From JABMMZ01 sp040403495 (GTDB taxonomy: Bacteria > Bacteroidota > Bacteroidia > NS11-12g > UBA955): a stretch of 64,000 bases of DNA. The translations under genes and the position numbers were made by a program. The notes below the pieces were generated by a model. That model saw nothing but the letters and a program-made list of their open reading frames with translations. It made no database searches and was not told the DNA's origin. The stretch is from contig JBBAKM010000002.1 of the NCBI GenBank assembly GCA_040403495.1, forward strand, positions 141,265 to 205,264. The letters are read 5' to 3'. Positions 54,175 to 61,862 of this stretch are shown here, in pieces (position 1 is the first letter of the stretch; each line of letters opens with the position of its first letter).

Positions 54175-55341
54175 ATGAGTATTAATAGGGTTATAAAAAA
54201 AGAGATGCTAATTTATAAAAATAAGTATCCTATTTTAGCATTAACTGGACCTAGGCAGTCCGGTAAAACTACGTTTTTGAAGAATGAGTTTGCGGATTAT
54301 CAATACATCAATATGGAAAATCCGGATTTTAGGAATTTTGCAGAAAAAGACCCCAATGCCTTTTTGAAACAATATGACAAATATGTAATATTAGATGAAG
54401 TGCAACGTGTTCCTTTTTTGTTTTCGTATTTGCAGGCCAAGGTGGATGAGGATCAAATCATGGGACAATATATCTTGTCAGGGTCGCAAAATTTTCAGTT
54501 ATTACAAAATATCACACAGAGTTTAGCAGGTAGAGTAGCTATTTTTAAGTTGTTCCCATTTGATTTGGAAGAAATGAAGTCAGCCAATTTATTATCAAAT
54601 GATTATAGTGTTAATTTACACAAGGGTTTTTATCCAGCTATCTACGACAGAGATATTCCTTCTAAGGTTTTTTATTCTAATTATGTCCAAACGTATGTTG
54701 AAAGAGATTTGTCTGAATTAATTAATATCAAAGACTTAAAGTTATTTAGGAGTTTTGTCGGATTGTGTGCAGGAAGAGCAGGACAACTACTCAATTTAAG
54801 TGCCCTTGCAAATGATTGTGGAATTTCGCAACCAACAGCAAAATCTTGGTTGTCGGTTTTAGAAAGTAGTTTTATTGTTTTTCAGTTACAGCCATACTTT
54901 GTTAATTTTAATAAACGCATTACCAAAACATCCAAATTGTATTTTTATGACACAGGACTATTAAGTTTTTTGTTAAAGATAAAAGATGCGGAAAGTGTAA
55001 AAATTAGTCAACACAAGGGGGCTTTATTCGAAAATTTCGTTGTATCGGAATATGTAAAACTTAATTATCACCAAAATTTACTCCGTGATATTTGGTTTTG
55101 GAAAGATGCTGTAGGACATGAGGTAGATTTGATATGGCAGGATGATGAATTATTGAATCTCGTTGAAATAAAAGCGTCAGAAACAATTATGAGCGATATG
55201 TTTAAAGGATTTGAATACTTTGAGAAACATGCTCAAAATTTAGTTAAATCAAAAACGTTAGTTCACACAGGTCTTCAAAACCAAAAGCGAACTAATGGAG
55301 AGGTTCGCAGTTGGATAGATATAGCAAAAGACAAAATCTAA
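54175..55341 (+). CDS. AAA_14/DUF4143 ATPase
   Basis: 388 residues. Walker A GPRQSGKT (25-32), Walker B YVILDEVQRVP (~70-80), sensor segment ILSGSQNFQLLQN and LAGRVAIFKLFPFDLEE form the AAA_14 core; RAGQLLNLSALANDCGISQP is a winged-helix region; the C-terminal DUF4143 part carries a restriction-nuclease-like signature, GHEVDLIW followed by NLVEIKASE (~320-345). These proteins are common and often multicopy in Bacteroidota; their role is not established, with defence or mobile-element links proposed. The gene lies directly behind the 23-bp repeat array. Confidence 0.92.
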   Translation: MSINRVIKKEMLIYKNKYPILALTGPRQSGKTTFLKNEFADYQYINMENPDFRNFAEKDPNAFLKQYDKYVILDEVQRVPFLFSYLQAKVDEDQIMGQYILSGSQNFQLLQNITQSLAGRVAIFKLFPFDLEEMKSANLLSNDYSVNLHKGFYPAIYDRDIPSKVFYSNYVQTYVERDLSELINIKDLKLFRSFVGLCAGRAGQLLNLSALANDCGISQPTAKSWLSVLESSFIVFQLQPYFVNFNKRITKTSKLYFYDTGLLSFLLKIKDAESVKISQHKGALFENFVVSEYVKLNYHQNLLRDIWFWKDAVGHEVDLIWQDDELLNLVEIKASETIMSDMFKGFEYFEKHAQNLVKSKTLVHTGLQNQKRTNGEVRSWIDIAKDKI

Positions 55342-55360
55342 AGGTAAGGAACCTTTGCCC

Positions 55361-57328
55361 TTACATATTTCTTCTGTATTGACCGCCTACTTCAAACAAA
55401 GCATTGGTGATTTGTCCTAACGAACACACTTTACAAGCGGTCATTAAAGCCTCAAATAAATTGCCATTCTGTATAGCCACCTCTTGTAAATGTCTCAATT
55501 CCTTTTGCGACTGTTCTTGAGAACGTTCTTGAAGCAATTTTAACATGTTAATTTGGTATTGTTTTTCCTCTTCCGTAGCTCTAATAACCTCTTTTGGTAA
55601 AACAGTAGGAGATCCTTTGCTGCTCAAAAAAGTATTGACACCTATAATTGGAAATTCGCCAGTGTGTTTCAGTGTTTCGTAATACAAACTTTCGTCTTGT
55701 ATTTTACTTCTTTGGTACATGGTTTCCATAGCACCCAAAACACCACCACGCTCAGTTATTCTGTCAAATTCTTGCATCACCGCTTCCTCTACCAAGTCTG
55801 TCAACTCCTCAATGATAAACGAACCTTGAATAGGGTTTTCATTTTTAGAAAGACCTAATTCACGGTTAATAATCAACTGAATGGCCATGGCACGTCTTAC
55901 TGATTCCTCGGTAGGTGTCGTTATAGCCTCGTCATAAGCATTGGTGTGAAGGCTATTACAGTTGTCATAAATGGCATATAAAGCTTGTAAGGTTGTACGA
56001 ATATCGTTAAAGTCAATCTCTTGAGCGTGTAAACTTCTACCACTGGTTTGAATGTGGTATTTAAGCATCTGACTGCGCTCGTTTGCACCATACTTTATTT
56101 TCATTGCTTTTGCCCAAATTTTACGCGCTACTCTTCCAATAACTGCATATTCTGGGTCTATACCATTGCTAAAGAAGAATGATAAGTTAGGTCCAAATTC
56201 ATTAATATCCATGCCTCTACTTAAGTAATATTCTACATAAGTAAAACCATTGGCCAATGTAAATGCCAATTGAGTAATTGGATTGGCACCGGCTTCGGCA
56301 ATATGATAACCACTGATAGAGACAGAGTAAAAGTTTCTAACCTTGTTTGTAATGAAATATTCTTGAACATCTCCCATTAATCTCAAGGCGAATTCTGTTG
56401 AGAAAATACAGGTATTTTGTGCTTGATCTTCTTTCAAAATATCCGCTTGAACGGTTCCTCTAACTTGAGAAAGGGTGTATTTTTTTATTTCTTCGTAGGT
56501 TTCACTTGGCAGTACTTGGTCGCCAGTTACCCCTAAAAGCATCAAACCTAATCCGTCATTTCCCTCAGGCAATGGTCCTTGGTAGCTTGGCACTTCCTGA
56601 CCTTTTGCTTTGTATATATCAGAAATTTTTTGTTTGATACTTTCTTCCAAACCATTTTGTTTGATGTATTTTTCACATTGTTGGTCGATAGCAGCATTCA
56701 TAAAAAAGCCAAGTAACATTGGTGCAGGTCCATTAATAGTCATGGAAACAGACGTTTTAGGGTCGGCCAAATCGAAACCACTGTATAATTTTTTGGCATC
56801 ATCAAGGCAGCAAATACTAACCCCAGAATTACCGATTTTACCATAAATATCAGGTCTTACATGAGGGTCATTTCCGTACAAAGTAACACTGTCAAAAGCG
56901 GTAGACAACCTTTTGGCAGGCATTCCCAAACTTACATAGTGGAAACGGCGATTGGTGCGTTCAGGTCCGCCCTCACCAGCGAACATCCTTGTTGGGTCTT
57001 CGCCTTCTCTTTTAAAAGGGTAAATACCAGCAGTGTATGGAAATTCGCCCGGAACATTCTCCTGTAATTGCCAACGCAAACGGTCGCCCCAAGCCTTAAA
57101 TTTAGGCATGGCAACTTTGGGAATTTGTGTGTGACTTAAACTTTCAGAATGTGTTTGAATGCGAATTTCTTTGTCTCTAACTTTAAAGATATAAGCTTCG
57201 TCTTTGTATTTGTTTGCTAAGGTATCCCAGTTGTTAATTAAGTCGTGATTTTCAGGACTAATTTGTCTTTCAAGCTTTAGGATTGCTTGTTCAATTGCTG
57301 ATACTAAGTTTGGTTCTGTTGAGGCCAT
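55361..57328 (-). CDS. IcmF-type acyl-CoA mutase catalytic subunit lacking the B12-binding and G-protein domains
   Basis: 655 residues. The catalytic barrel of a methylmalonyl/isobutyryl-CoA mutase: SESLSHTQIPKVAMP, NVPGEFPYTAGIYPFKREGE, DPTRMFAGEGGPERTNRRFH, STAFDSVTLYGNDP and TSVSMTINGPAPMLLGFFMN. Closest in style to the C-terminal half of fused IcmF proteins (about 1100 residues), whose cobalamin-binding and MeaI-like GTPase domains precede it. Here the frame begins cleanly: an in-frame TGA lies upstream and a perfect -7 box sits at 57339-57346, so this is a free-standing gene. The partner B12-binding subunit is not in the window. Part of its 5' end is duplicated at 58330-58397. Confidence 0.9.
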   Translation of the reverse strand: MASTEPNLVSAIEQAILKLERQISPENHDLINNWDTLANKYKDEAYIFKVRDKEIRIQTHSESLSHTQIPKVAMPKFKAWGDRLRWQLQENVPGEFPYTAGIYPFKREGEDPTRMFAGEGGPERTNRRFHYVSLGMPAKRLSTAFDSVTLYGNDPHVRPDIYGKIGNSGVSICCLDDAKKLYSGFDLADPKTSVSMTINGPAPMLLGFFMNAAIDQQCEKYIKQNGLEESIKQKISDIYKAKGQEVPSYQGPLPEGNDGLGLMLLGVTGDQVLPSETYEEIKKYTLSQVRGTVQADILKEDQAQNTCIFSTEFALRLMGDVQEYFITNKVRNFYSVSISGYHIAEAGANPITQLAFTLANGFTYVEYYLSRGMDINEFGPNLSFFFSNGIDPEYAVIGRVARKIWAKAMKIKYGANERSQMLKYHIQTSGRSLHAQEIDFNDIRTTLQALYAIYDNCNSLHTNAYDEAITTPTEESVRRAMAIQLIINRELGLSKNENPIQGSFIIEELTDLVEEAVMQEFDRITERGGVLGAMETMYQRSKIQDESLYYETLKHTGEFPIIGVNTFLSSKGSPTVLPKEVIRATEEEKQYQINMLKLLQERSQEQSQKELRHLQEVAIQNGNLFEALMTACKVCSLGQITNALFEVGGQYRRNM

Positions 57329-57338
57329 AATGGTTCAG

Positions 57339-57346
57339 CAAAATTA
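57339..57346 (-). promoter_or_regulatory. Bacteroidota -7 box (TAATTTTG)
   Basis: Perfect TAnnTTTG on the minus strand, 10 nt before the mutase ATG; shows that the short form is the real gene start. Confidence 0.55.
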
Positions 57347-57378
57347 AGCATTTTGATGAAATAATTAAAATTACCATT

Positions 57379-57489
57379 TTAACGTTTGGGATTCTCTGAA
57401 ATATTGTAAATGATGAATATACCAAATAAGATTATATTAGCGTACCAATAATTCTTTGCAATTTTTTCTTGTCGGGCTTTATGCACTTG
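57379..57489 (-). pseudogene. C-terminal fragment of the 57584/58420 paralogue family
   Basis: About 36 codons ending at TAA (57379) read HKARQEKIAKNYWYANIILF then GIFIIYNISENPKR, closely matching the C-terminus of the neighbouring gene (HKARNEKIIKNYWGANLSLF then SVFLIYYYSRNPKP). The upstream part is missing; homology stops exactly where the palindrome GCCGTTGTTGGT begins (57491). A truncated third copy. Confidence 0.75.
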
Positions 57490-57490
57490 C

Positions 57491-57570
57491 GCCGTTGTTG
57501 GTCTAGGCTTAGCCTAGACCAACAACCCATTTCTAGCATACTTGTCGTTGGTGATAACACCAACAACGGC
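57491..57570. repeat. Nested palindromic element
   Basis: Outer arms GCCGTTGTTGGT (57491-57502) and ACCAACAACGGC (57559-57570) are perfect. Inside are two hairpins: a perfect 16+1+16 palindrome at 57494-57526 (GTTGTTGGTCTAGGCT and its complement) and GTTGGTG-ATAA-CACCAAC at 57547-57564. The element can fold as one long stem or as two hairpins. It starts 13 bp after the stop of the gene ending at 57584 and shares the AAGCCG-TGTTGGT core with copies A-D. Confidence 0.75.
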
Positions 57571-57583
57571 TTCAATTACCATT

Positions 57584-58234
57584 TTAAGGTTTCGGATTCC
57601 TTGAATAATAATAAATAAGGAATACACTGAACAAAGATAAATTAGCACCCCAATAGTTTTTAATTATCTTTTCATTCCGCGCTTTGTGCACTTCTTTTTT
57701 GTATGCATTTTGATAGATTTCCGACTCTATGAGTGGGCTAATGGGCATATTCAAATTCTGTGTATTCGGTGTTTTAGAATTGGAAACAACAGAAGCAACT
57801 GCACCATTAATTGGTCCCGTAAAAAGAGTTGTGAGAAAGATGCTAGTGCCAACGACAGTACTATTAAAATTAATTTGAGCATGCGTTCTTCCCATACTGT
57901 CAAGTTGATGACAACTGAAATTATTAATGTCGATTTTATTCATCGGCTTTAAAGGGCTTAACAAACTGTCATAAACAAGTTCTGTTTGGGTTTCAATTAC
58001 TTTAACTTGCTCGTTTGACTTAATAAGTGAAATGGTCTTTAAAGGGACTTTAAACACAGGGCCTAATGTGTCATTAAAGTAAACATATTCAATTTCATTG
58101 TTTTCATTTTCAGCAACCAGTATTTTAACTTTAACTGACTCACCATTTTTAAACAGAATAATATCTTGGGCAAAGTTTTTTTGACAGATAAAAAACAAAA
58201 GAAAGGCTAAAATAAGTTTGGTGTATTTTGACAT
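57584..58234 (-). CDS. Secreted/membrane hypothetical protein, tandem paralogue 1
   Basis: 216 residues. Signal peptide 1-22 (LILAFLLFFICQKNFAQ), a beta-rich N-terminal module (DIILFKNGESVKVKILVAEN, EIEYVYFNDTLGPVFKVPLK) that resembles an SH3-like or DUF-type adaptor, a helix at ~128-150 (TSIFLTTLFTGPINGAVASV) and a C-terminal basic stretch with a final hydrophobic segment (NLSLFSVFLIYYYSRNPKP). Family not recognised. About 70% identical by eye to the gene at 58420-59067, with a third truncated copy at 57379-57489. Confidence 0.78.
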   Translation of the reverse strand: MSKYTKLILAFLLFFICQKNFAQDIILFKNGESVKVKILVAENENNEIEYVYFNDTLGPVFKVPLKTISLIKSNEQVKVIETQTELVYDSLLSPLKPMNKIDINNFSCHQLDSMGRTHAQINFNSTVVGTSIFLTTLFTGPINGAVASVVSNSKTPNTQNLNMPISPLIESEIYQNAYKKEVHKARNEKIIKNYWGANLSLFSVFLIYYYSRNPKP

Positions 58235-58329
58235 AATTTATAATATATTTTTCAAATTAAAGGAAAATAAATTATTTAAAAAAGTAGTGTACTTGGATTG
58301 CCAAAATTGAGGTTTTAAATTTTGAAAAT

Positions 58330-58397
58330 ATTTGCGAGGGTATTCCAGTTGTTAATTAAGTCGTTATTTTCAGGACTAATTTGTCTTTCAAGCTTTC
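58330..58397 (-). pseudogene. Duplicated fragment of the mutase 5' region
   Basis: On the minus strand it reads KLERQISPENNDLINNWNTL, nearly identical to residues ~17-37 of the mutase gene (KLERQISPENHDLINNWDTL), in the same orientation. Matching DNA spans about 57215-57280. Homology ends at the AAGCTTT/CCACCGTTGTTAG junction. It shows that a segment reaching from the mutase into the paralogue was duplicated. Confidence 0.8.
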
Positions 58398-58419
58398 CAC
58401 CGTTGTTAGCCTCAATTCT

Positions 58420-59067
58420 TTACAATTTATTCTTTTTATCTATTGCAACGAGATAATAACAGAATAGTAACAAAGGGATATTTCCACCTAAATAATTCAT
58501 TACAATTTTTTCTTTTCGTGTTTTGTGAACTTCTTTTTTGTAGGCATTTTGATAAATCTCCGATTCTAAATAAGGTGTTGAAGGCATCTTTAAATTATAG
58601 GTATTGGGTGTTTTAGAATTGGAAACAACAGCGACAATTAAACCGCTTATTGGGCCAGTAAGAAGGGTAGTTAAAAAGATACTACCACCAACATTTCTGC
58701 TATTAAAATTAAGTTGAGCATGAGTTCTTCCAATACTGTCAAGTTGATGGCAACTTAATTTATTTAAGTCAATTTTATTTAAAGGTAAATGGATAAGAGA
58801 GTCATAATAAGTTTTTGAAAGATTTTCTAAAACTAAAATATTTCCATTGTTTTTAATGAGTGAAATTTTATTTAAAGGGACTTTAAACACAGGGCCTAAT
58901 GTGTCATTGAAATAGACATATTCAATTTCATCGTTTTCATTTTCGACAACCAGAATTTTCACTTGAACTAAATTGCCATTCTTAAACAGAATAACATCTT
59001 GGGCTGAGGTTTTTTGACAGATAAAAAACAAAAGAAAAACAAAAACAAGTTTGGTGTATTTTGACAT
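58420..59067 (-). CDS. Secreted/membrane hypothetical protein, tandem paralogue 2
   Basis: 215 residues with the same layout as its neighbour at 57584-58234: signal peptide (VFVFLLFFICQKTSAQ), DVILFKNGNLVQVKILVVEN, NDEIEYVYFNDTLGPVFKVP, the membrane-like segment GGSIFLTTLLTGPISGLIVA and VSNSKTPNTYNLKMP. The C-terminus differs (NYLGGNIPLLLFCYYLVAID). Its upstream sequence (59075-59105) recurs at 63206-63236. Function unknown. Confidence 0.78.
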   Translation of the reverse strand: MSKYTKLVFVFLLFFICQKTSAQDVILFKNGNLVQVKILVVENENDEIEYVYFNDTLGPVFKVPLNKISLIKNNGNILVLENLSKTYYDSLIHLPLNKIDLNKLSCHQLDSIGRTHAQLNFNSRNVGGSIFLTTLLTGPISGLIVAVVSNSKTPNTYNLKMPSTPYLESEIYQNAYKKEVHKTRKEKIVMNYLGGNIPLLLFCYYLVAIDKKNKL

Positions 59068-59173
59068 AGTTTATAATATATATTTCAAATTAAAGGAAAT
59101 TGGTTTTAAAAAACAAAAAAACAGGAATTGGGTGAAGAGATTTTTGTAATAAATCGTGTAAAAATATAAAAAT

Positions 59174-59186
59174 TCCCAAATTGGGA
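59174..59186. promoter_or_regulatory. Candidate HigA operator
   Basis: Perfect 6+1+6 inverted repeat TCCCAA-A-TTGGGA, ending 9 nt before the -7 box at 59196-59203, that is over the -33 region. HigA-type antitoxins repress their own operon from such sites. Confidence 0.55.
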
Positions 59187-59195
59187 GAATTGTAT

Positions 59196-59203
59196 TATCT
59201 TTG
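59196..59203 (+). promoter_or_regulatory. Bacteroidota -7 box (TATCTTTG)
   Basis: Perfect TAnnTTTG 8 nt before the TTG start of the higB remnant; promoter of the toxin-antitoxin locus. Confidence 0.6.
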
Positions 59204-59211
59204 ATTAGTAA

Positions 59212-59319
59212 TTGAGGATAATAGGTCAATAAATATTAATAAAGTTTTGGGAAATTCACCCTGATTGTGAGCAACAACTCAAATCTTGGTTTAAAGAGAC
59301 TAACAACGGCTTTAATTAA
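59212..59319 (+). pseudogene. higB: higB toxin remnant
   Basis: From TTG at 59212 the frame reads LRIIGQ, an in-frame TAA, then ILIKFWEIHPDCEQQLKSWF and KETNNGFN before TAA at 59317. The KFWE.HPDCEQQLKSWFKE block is the N-terminal signature of HigB mRNA interferases, and the start MRII-like also fits. After KE the coding similarity stops and the DNA becomes ACTAACAACGGCTTTAATT, matching the palindromic repeat end at 57558-57577. The toxin thus has an internal stop and lacks roughly the last 65 residues; it should be inactive. Confidence 0.8.
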
Positions 59320-59341
59320 TGCAAACAACATTTAAAAAATT

Positions 59342-59701
59342 ATGAATATCAATCTTATAAAATCAGAACAAGATTATCAACAAGCATTGATGAGACTAGA
59401 GGAGATTTTTGATGCATCAAAAAATACGCCCGAAGGCGATGAGTTAGAGATTCTAGGCCTTTTAATTGAACAATATGAAAATGAGTATTTCCCTATTGAT
59501 TTACCCGACCCAATTGAAGCCATTAAATTTAGAATGGAACAAATGGGATATACTCAAAATGATTTGGCTAACATCATTGGTTTAAAAAGTAGAGCAAGCG
59601 AAATTCTTAACAAGAAAAGAAAACTTACCTTAGAAATGATAAGAAAATTACACAAAAGTTTTAAAATTCCAACAGAGGTGTTGATTCAAAACTATGAGTA
59701 A
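59342..59701 (+). CDS. higA: HigA-type antitoxin / HTH repressor
   Basis: 119 residues. N-terminal helical toxin-binding part (KSEQDYQQALMRLEEIFDAS, DELEILGLLIEQYE), then an XRE helix-turn-helix (AIKFRMEQMGYTQNDLANII, GLKSRASEILNKKRKLTLEM) ending PTEVLIQNYE. This is the HigA antitoxin layout of host-inhibition-of-growth modules. It follows the broken higB by 22 bp and shares its promoter and putative operator. With the toxin lost it may act as an orphan repressor. Confidence 0.92.
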   Translation: MNINLIKSEQDYQQALMRLEEIFDASKNTPEGDELEILGLLIEQYENEYFPIDLPDPIEAIKFRMEQMGYTQNDLANIIGLKSRASEILNKKRKLTLEMIRKLHKSFKIPTEVLIQNYE

Positions 59702-59802
59702 TTGTATGATATAGTTTTTAAATTTCAATTATAAGTTACAAGTCCTCAAAAAACCAACAAACCTCAGGCTTCTTAAACTTTATAAATTATTGTTAATCTA
59801 AT

Positions 59803-59944
59803 AAACGTTTTGATGCTTGGCGCAGTTTCGCTCCCGTGGTTTCGGGATCGTAAAATTAAATTGTCTGCCAGCACTGAATTTACAATAGAAGCACAAACTT
59901 CCAATTAACTATGTCAGCCCCTGTTGCGCCAAACGTTTGTTATT
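59803..59944 (-). repeat. attC-like imperfect inverted repeat E1
   Basis: About 140 bp bounded by AAACGTTT at both ends (59803 and 59931), with perfect inner arms TTGGCGCA (59817-59824) and TGCGCCAA (59925-59932) and a small inner hairpin TCCCG/CGGGA. It follows the stop of the minus-strand gene at 59965 by 20 bp. It shares the internal blocks ACTGAA and GAAGCACAAA with E2. The size, folded shape and position after a gene resemble integron attC sites; a match to the R-box consensus is imperfect. Confidence 0.5.
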
Positions 59945-59964
59945 TGTCGTTTTTCTTTTAGTCG

Positions 59965-61104
59965 TCATTTTAAATTCACAAAACAAAGAAATGAATAACC
60001 GTCAAATCCTTTGGGAATTAGTTTAGTGCTAAATGTCTGCTCTTTGATCCACTTATTTAGTTTTTCTGTCATTTCATTATTCCTTGATTCTTGGGTTAAA
60101 TATTCGGATATTCTTTTGTCATATACTTCGCCATAGGATTTAATGCATTTTCCGTTTTGCTCAATAACAAGATGCTTGATATAAATGGTAAATACTTTTC
60201 CCTTTCCATCATCTAATACACTCAAATTAAAGAGGTCTGCAATACCTTTTTCTAAACTTCGTCCATCTTTTAATTTGGGTTGGTCAAATTTGTTGGGTAG
60301 TTTTACTTTTATGTATTTGCGTTTTAATTTGGGGGGATTAAAATTGTTCTTGTCTAATTTTATTTTGTCAATTGGAAGTTGCTGAATAGTTATGTCGGTA
60401 AAGTCTAGTTTTACAACCATACTTTGATTTGTCAGTATATGTAATAAATTATCCTTAATAAATATTGAGTTGTTGTAAATGAAATTTTCTAGTTCAAAAA
60501 TTTTCATAGAGTCAACAGAATTTCTATAGTCTCTACAATGATAAGAAGTGTCTAAATTTCCCCTACATTTACTCATTTCTCTTTTTGTCAATATTTTATT
60601 CCAATAATTGTAAGTCCACTTTACTTTATCAAATGCCTTAAAGTTCACATTGTAGCCCCAATAGAAATATCTTCCATTGTTTAAAAGCAATGTCGTGTCA
60701 ACAACGTCTTTGAGAGTATAGGTCTTGAATGGTTGCCCATTTTTAAAAACTTCAATGGCCGTTTGATTAAAGTTTAGTCTTTCTGATCCGAATGACGTAT
60801 AACTTGTAATTCCTGCCGAATTAGAAGTGTGAACTACTACTAAATATTGACCGTCATTACTTGTGAAAATTCTTTCTCTGTAATACTTATTTATGGTGTA
60901 AAGTAATTTTTTATTGAAGTATACTTTTGTAACTCCAATCATTGGGCTTGCCGAATATGGGTCATAGGGGAATGCTTTAATTATAACATTTTGACCGTCT
61001 ATTTGCTGTGTATATGGATAAGCAGCACTCCACGTAGTCCCGAAAACAGTTTGTATGAAAACTGTCAACAGAATGGTTATCAATATTTTTCTTAAGTATA
61101 TCAA
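59965..61104 (-). CDS. Secreted hypothetical protein
   Basis: About 379 residues from the TTG at 61104, which gives a good signal peptide (IYLRKILITILLTVFIQTVF) and lies 12 nt after the near-consensus -7 box TAGCTTTA (61116-61123). The frame stays open to a TTG at 61209, but that part runs through repeat E3 and is probably noncoding. The mature part is beta-rich with many Tyr, Lys and Asn (VIIKAFPYDPYSASPMIGVT, SSDGQYLVVVHTS-like FTSNDGQYLVVVHTSNSAG) and may be a propeller-like fold. No catalytic motif; family not recognised. Cassette-like isolated gene. Confidence 0.68.
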   Translation of the reverse strand: MIYLRKILITILLTVFIQTVFGTTWSAAYPYTQQIDGQNVIIKAFPYDPYSASPMIGVTKVYFNKKLLYTINKYYRERIFTSNDGQYLVVVHTSNSAGITSYTSFGSERLNFNQTAIEVFKNGQPFKTYTLKDVVDTTLLLNNGRYFYWGYNVNFKAFDKVKWTYNYWNKILTKREMSKCRGNLDTSYHCRDYRNSVDSMKIFELENFIYNNSIFIKDNLLHILTNQSMVVKLDFTDITIQQLPIDKIKLDKNNFNPPKLKRKYIKVKLPNKFDQPKLKDGRSLEKGIADLFNLSVLDDGKGKVFTIYIKHLVIEQNGKCIKSYGEVYDKRISEYLTQESRNNEMTEKLNKWIKEQTFSTKLIPKGFDGYSFLCFVNLK

Positions 61105-61151
61105 TGTCGTATATTTAAAGCTAGTAGTTTGTCCTAAAATTTGTGCTAATA

Positions 61152-61210
61152 TTTGGCGACTTTGCGAGGTTTTTTTGAGTAGCGCCTGAGGTGGAAAAAA
61201 TCTTGCCAAA
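61152..61210 (-). repeat. Bulged inverted repeat E3
   Basis: Outer TTTGG (61152-61156) pairs with CCAAA (61206-61210) and inner CGAGGTTTTTT with AAAAAATCTTG (11 bp with wobbles), leaving about 8 nt (CGACTTTG) unpaired on one side only. It sits in the short interval between the genes ending at 61231 and starting at 61104. Similar in design, not in sequence, to copies A-D. Confidence 0.5.
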
Positions 61211-61230
61211 CTGCTATTTTGAGTTCGTTT

Positions 61231-61830
61231 TTATGCTTCTTTTAATACTCTTTCTAATACATTTAGATTTTCTATATACTCATTTCTATGTTCCCATTCG
61301 GTAGAAAGTTCTGCCCATATCTTTTGTCTGTCAATTGCTAATTGAATGATAGGTTTACATTTCAAATCAATTTTACCTTCATCAACAAGTTGTCCAAATC
61401 CTGTTGCAATAACTGAAATATCAACTGTAAAAATATATTGTAGGTCATCAAAATTCTCATCTGCTATTTGTTCTTTAATTTCAGTTCTATCAAGAATATT
61501 TTCATTGTATTTTGACATATTTTGTTCCGAAACACCTTCAATAGTCCATTTCAGGCATTCATATATTTCTTCTTTCGGATTCCTTTTTCTCCAATCTCTA
61601 AACTCCGACAAAGCTGTATCTCCCTCATCAGAACCAAATGGTGCTAACTCATCTACGCTTGACCAAAAGAAATCTTCGGGTATTAATTCTATCGCTCTTT
61701 GGTGAGAATTTTCTTTTTCAATTCCGTATGATTCCTCCTCATCATTTTGATTAAAATTCTTTTCTTCTAAATTTTGAGGGATTCTATTTTTAGTTTCTTT
61801 TTTTCCGAATATTCTTTTAAAAAAATTCAT
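61231..61830 (-). CDS. Cytoplasmic hypothetical protein
   Basis: 199 residues, no signal peptide. A basic N-terminus (MNFFKRIFGKKETKNRI) is followed by an acidic, helical body with the segment DFFWSSVDELAPFGSDEGDT, ALSEFRDWRKRNPKEEIYEC and a compact C-terminal helical region (DISVIATGFGQLVDEGKID, PIIQLAIDRQKIWAELSTEW). The composition looks like that of a real folded protein, but no characterised family is recognised. Isolated minus-strand gene between repeats E3 and E2. Confidence 0.75.
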   Translation of the reverse strand: MNFFKRIFGKKETKNRIPQNLEEKNFNQNDEEESYGIEKENSHQRAIELIPEDFFWSSVDELAPFGSDEGDTALSEFRDWRKRNPKEEIYECLKWTIEGVSEQNMSKYNENILDRTEIKEQIADENFDDLQYIFTVDISVIATGFGQLVDEGKIDLKCKPIIQLAIDRQKIWAELSTEWEHRNEYIENLNVLERVLKEA

Positions 61831-61862
61831 AGTTACTTTTTTTTGTTTATTTTATAGTTAAA

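Noticed and set aside
53780..55341. IS21-type insertion sequence
   Set aside because: The repeat array recalls the multiple end sites of IS21 elements, but no istA or istB is present and the adjacent ATPase has DUF4143 rather than IstB features.
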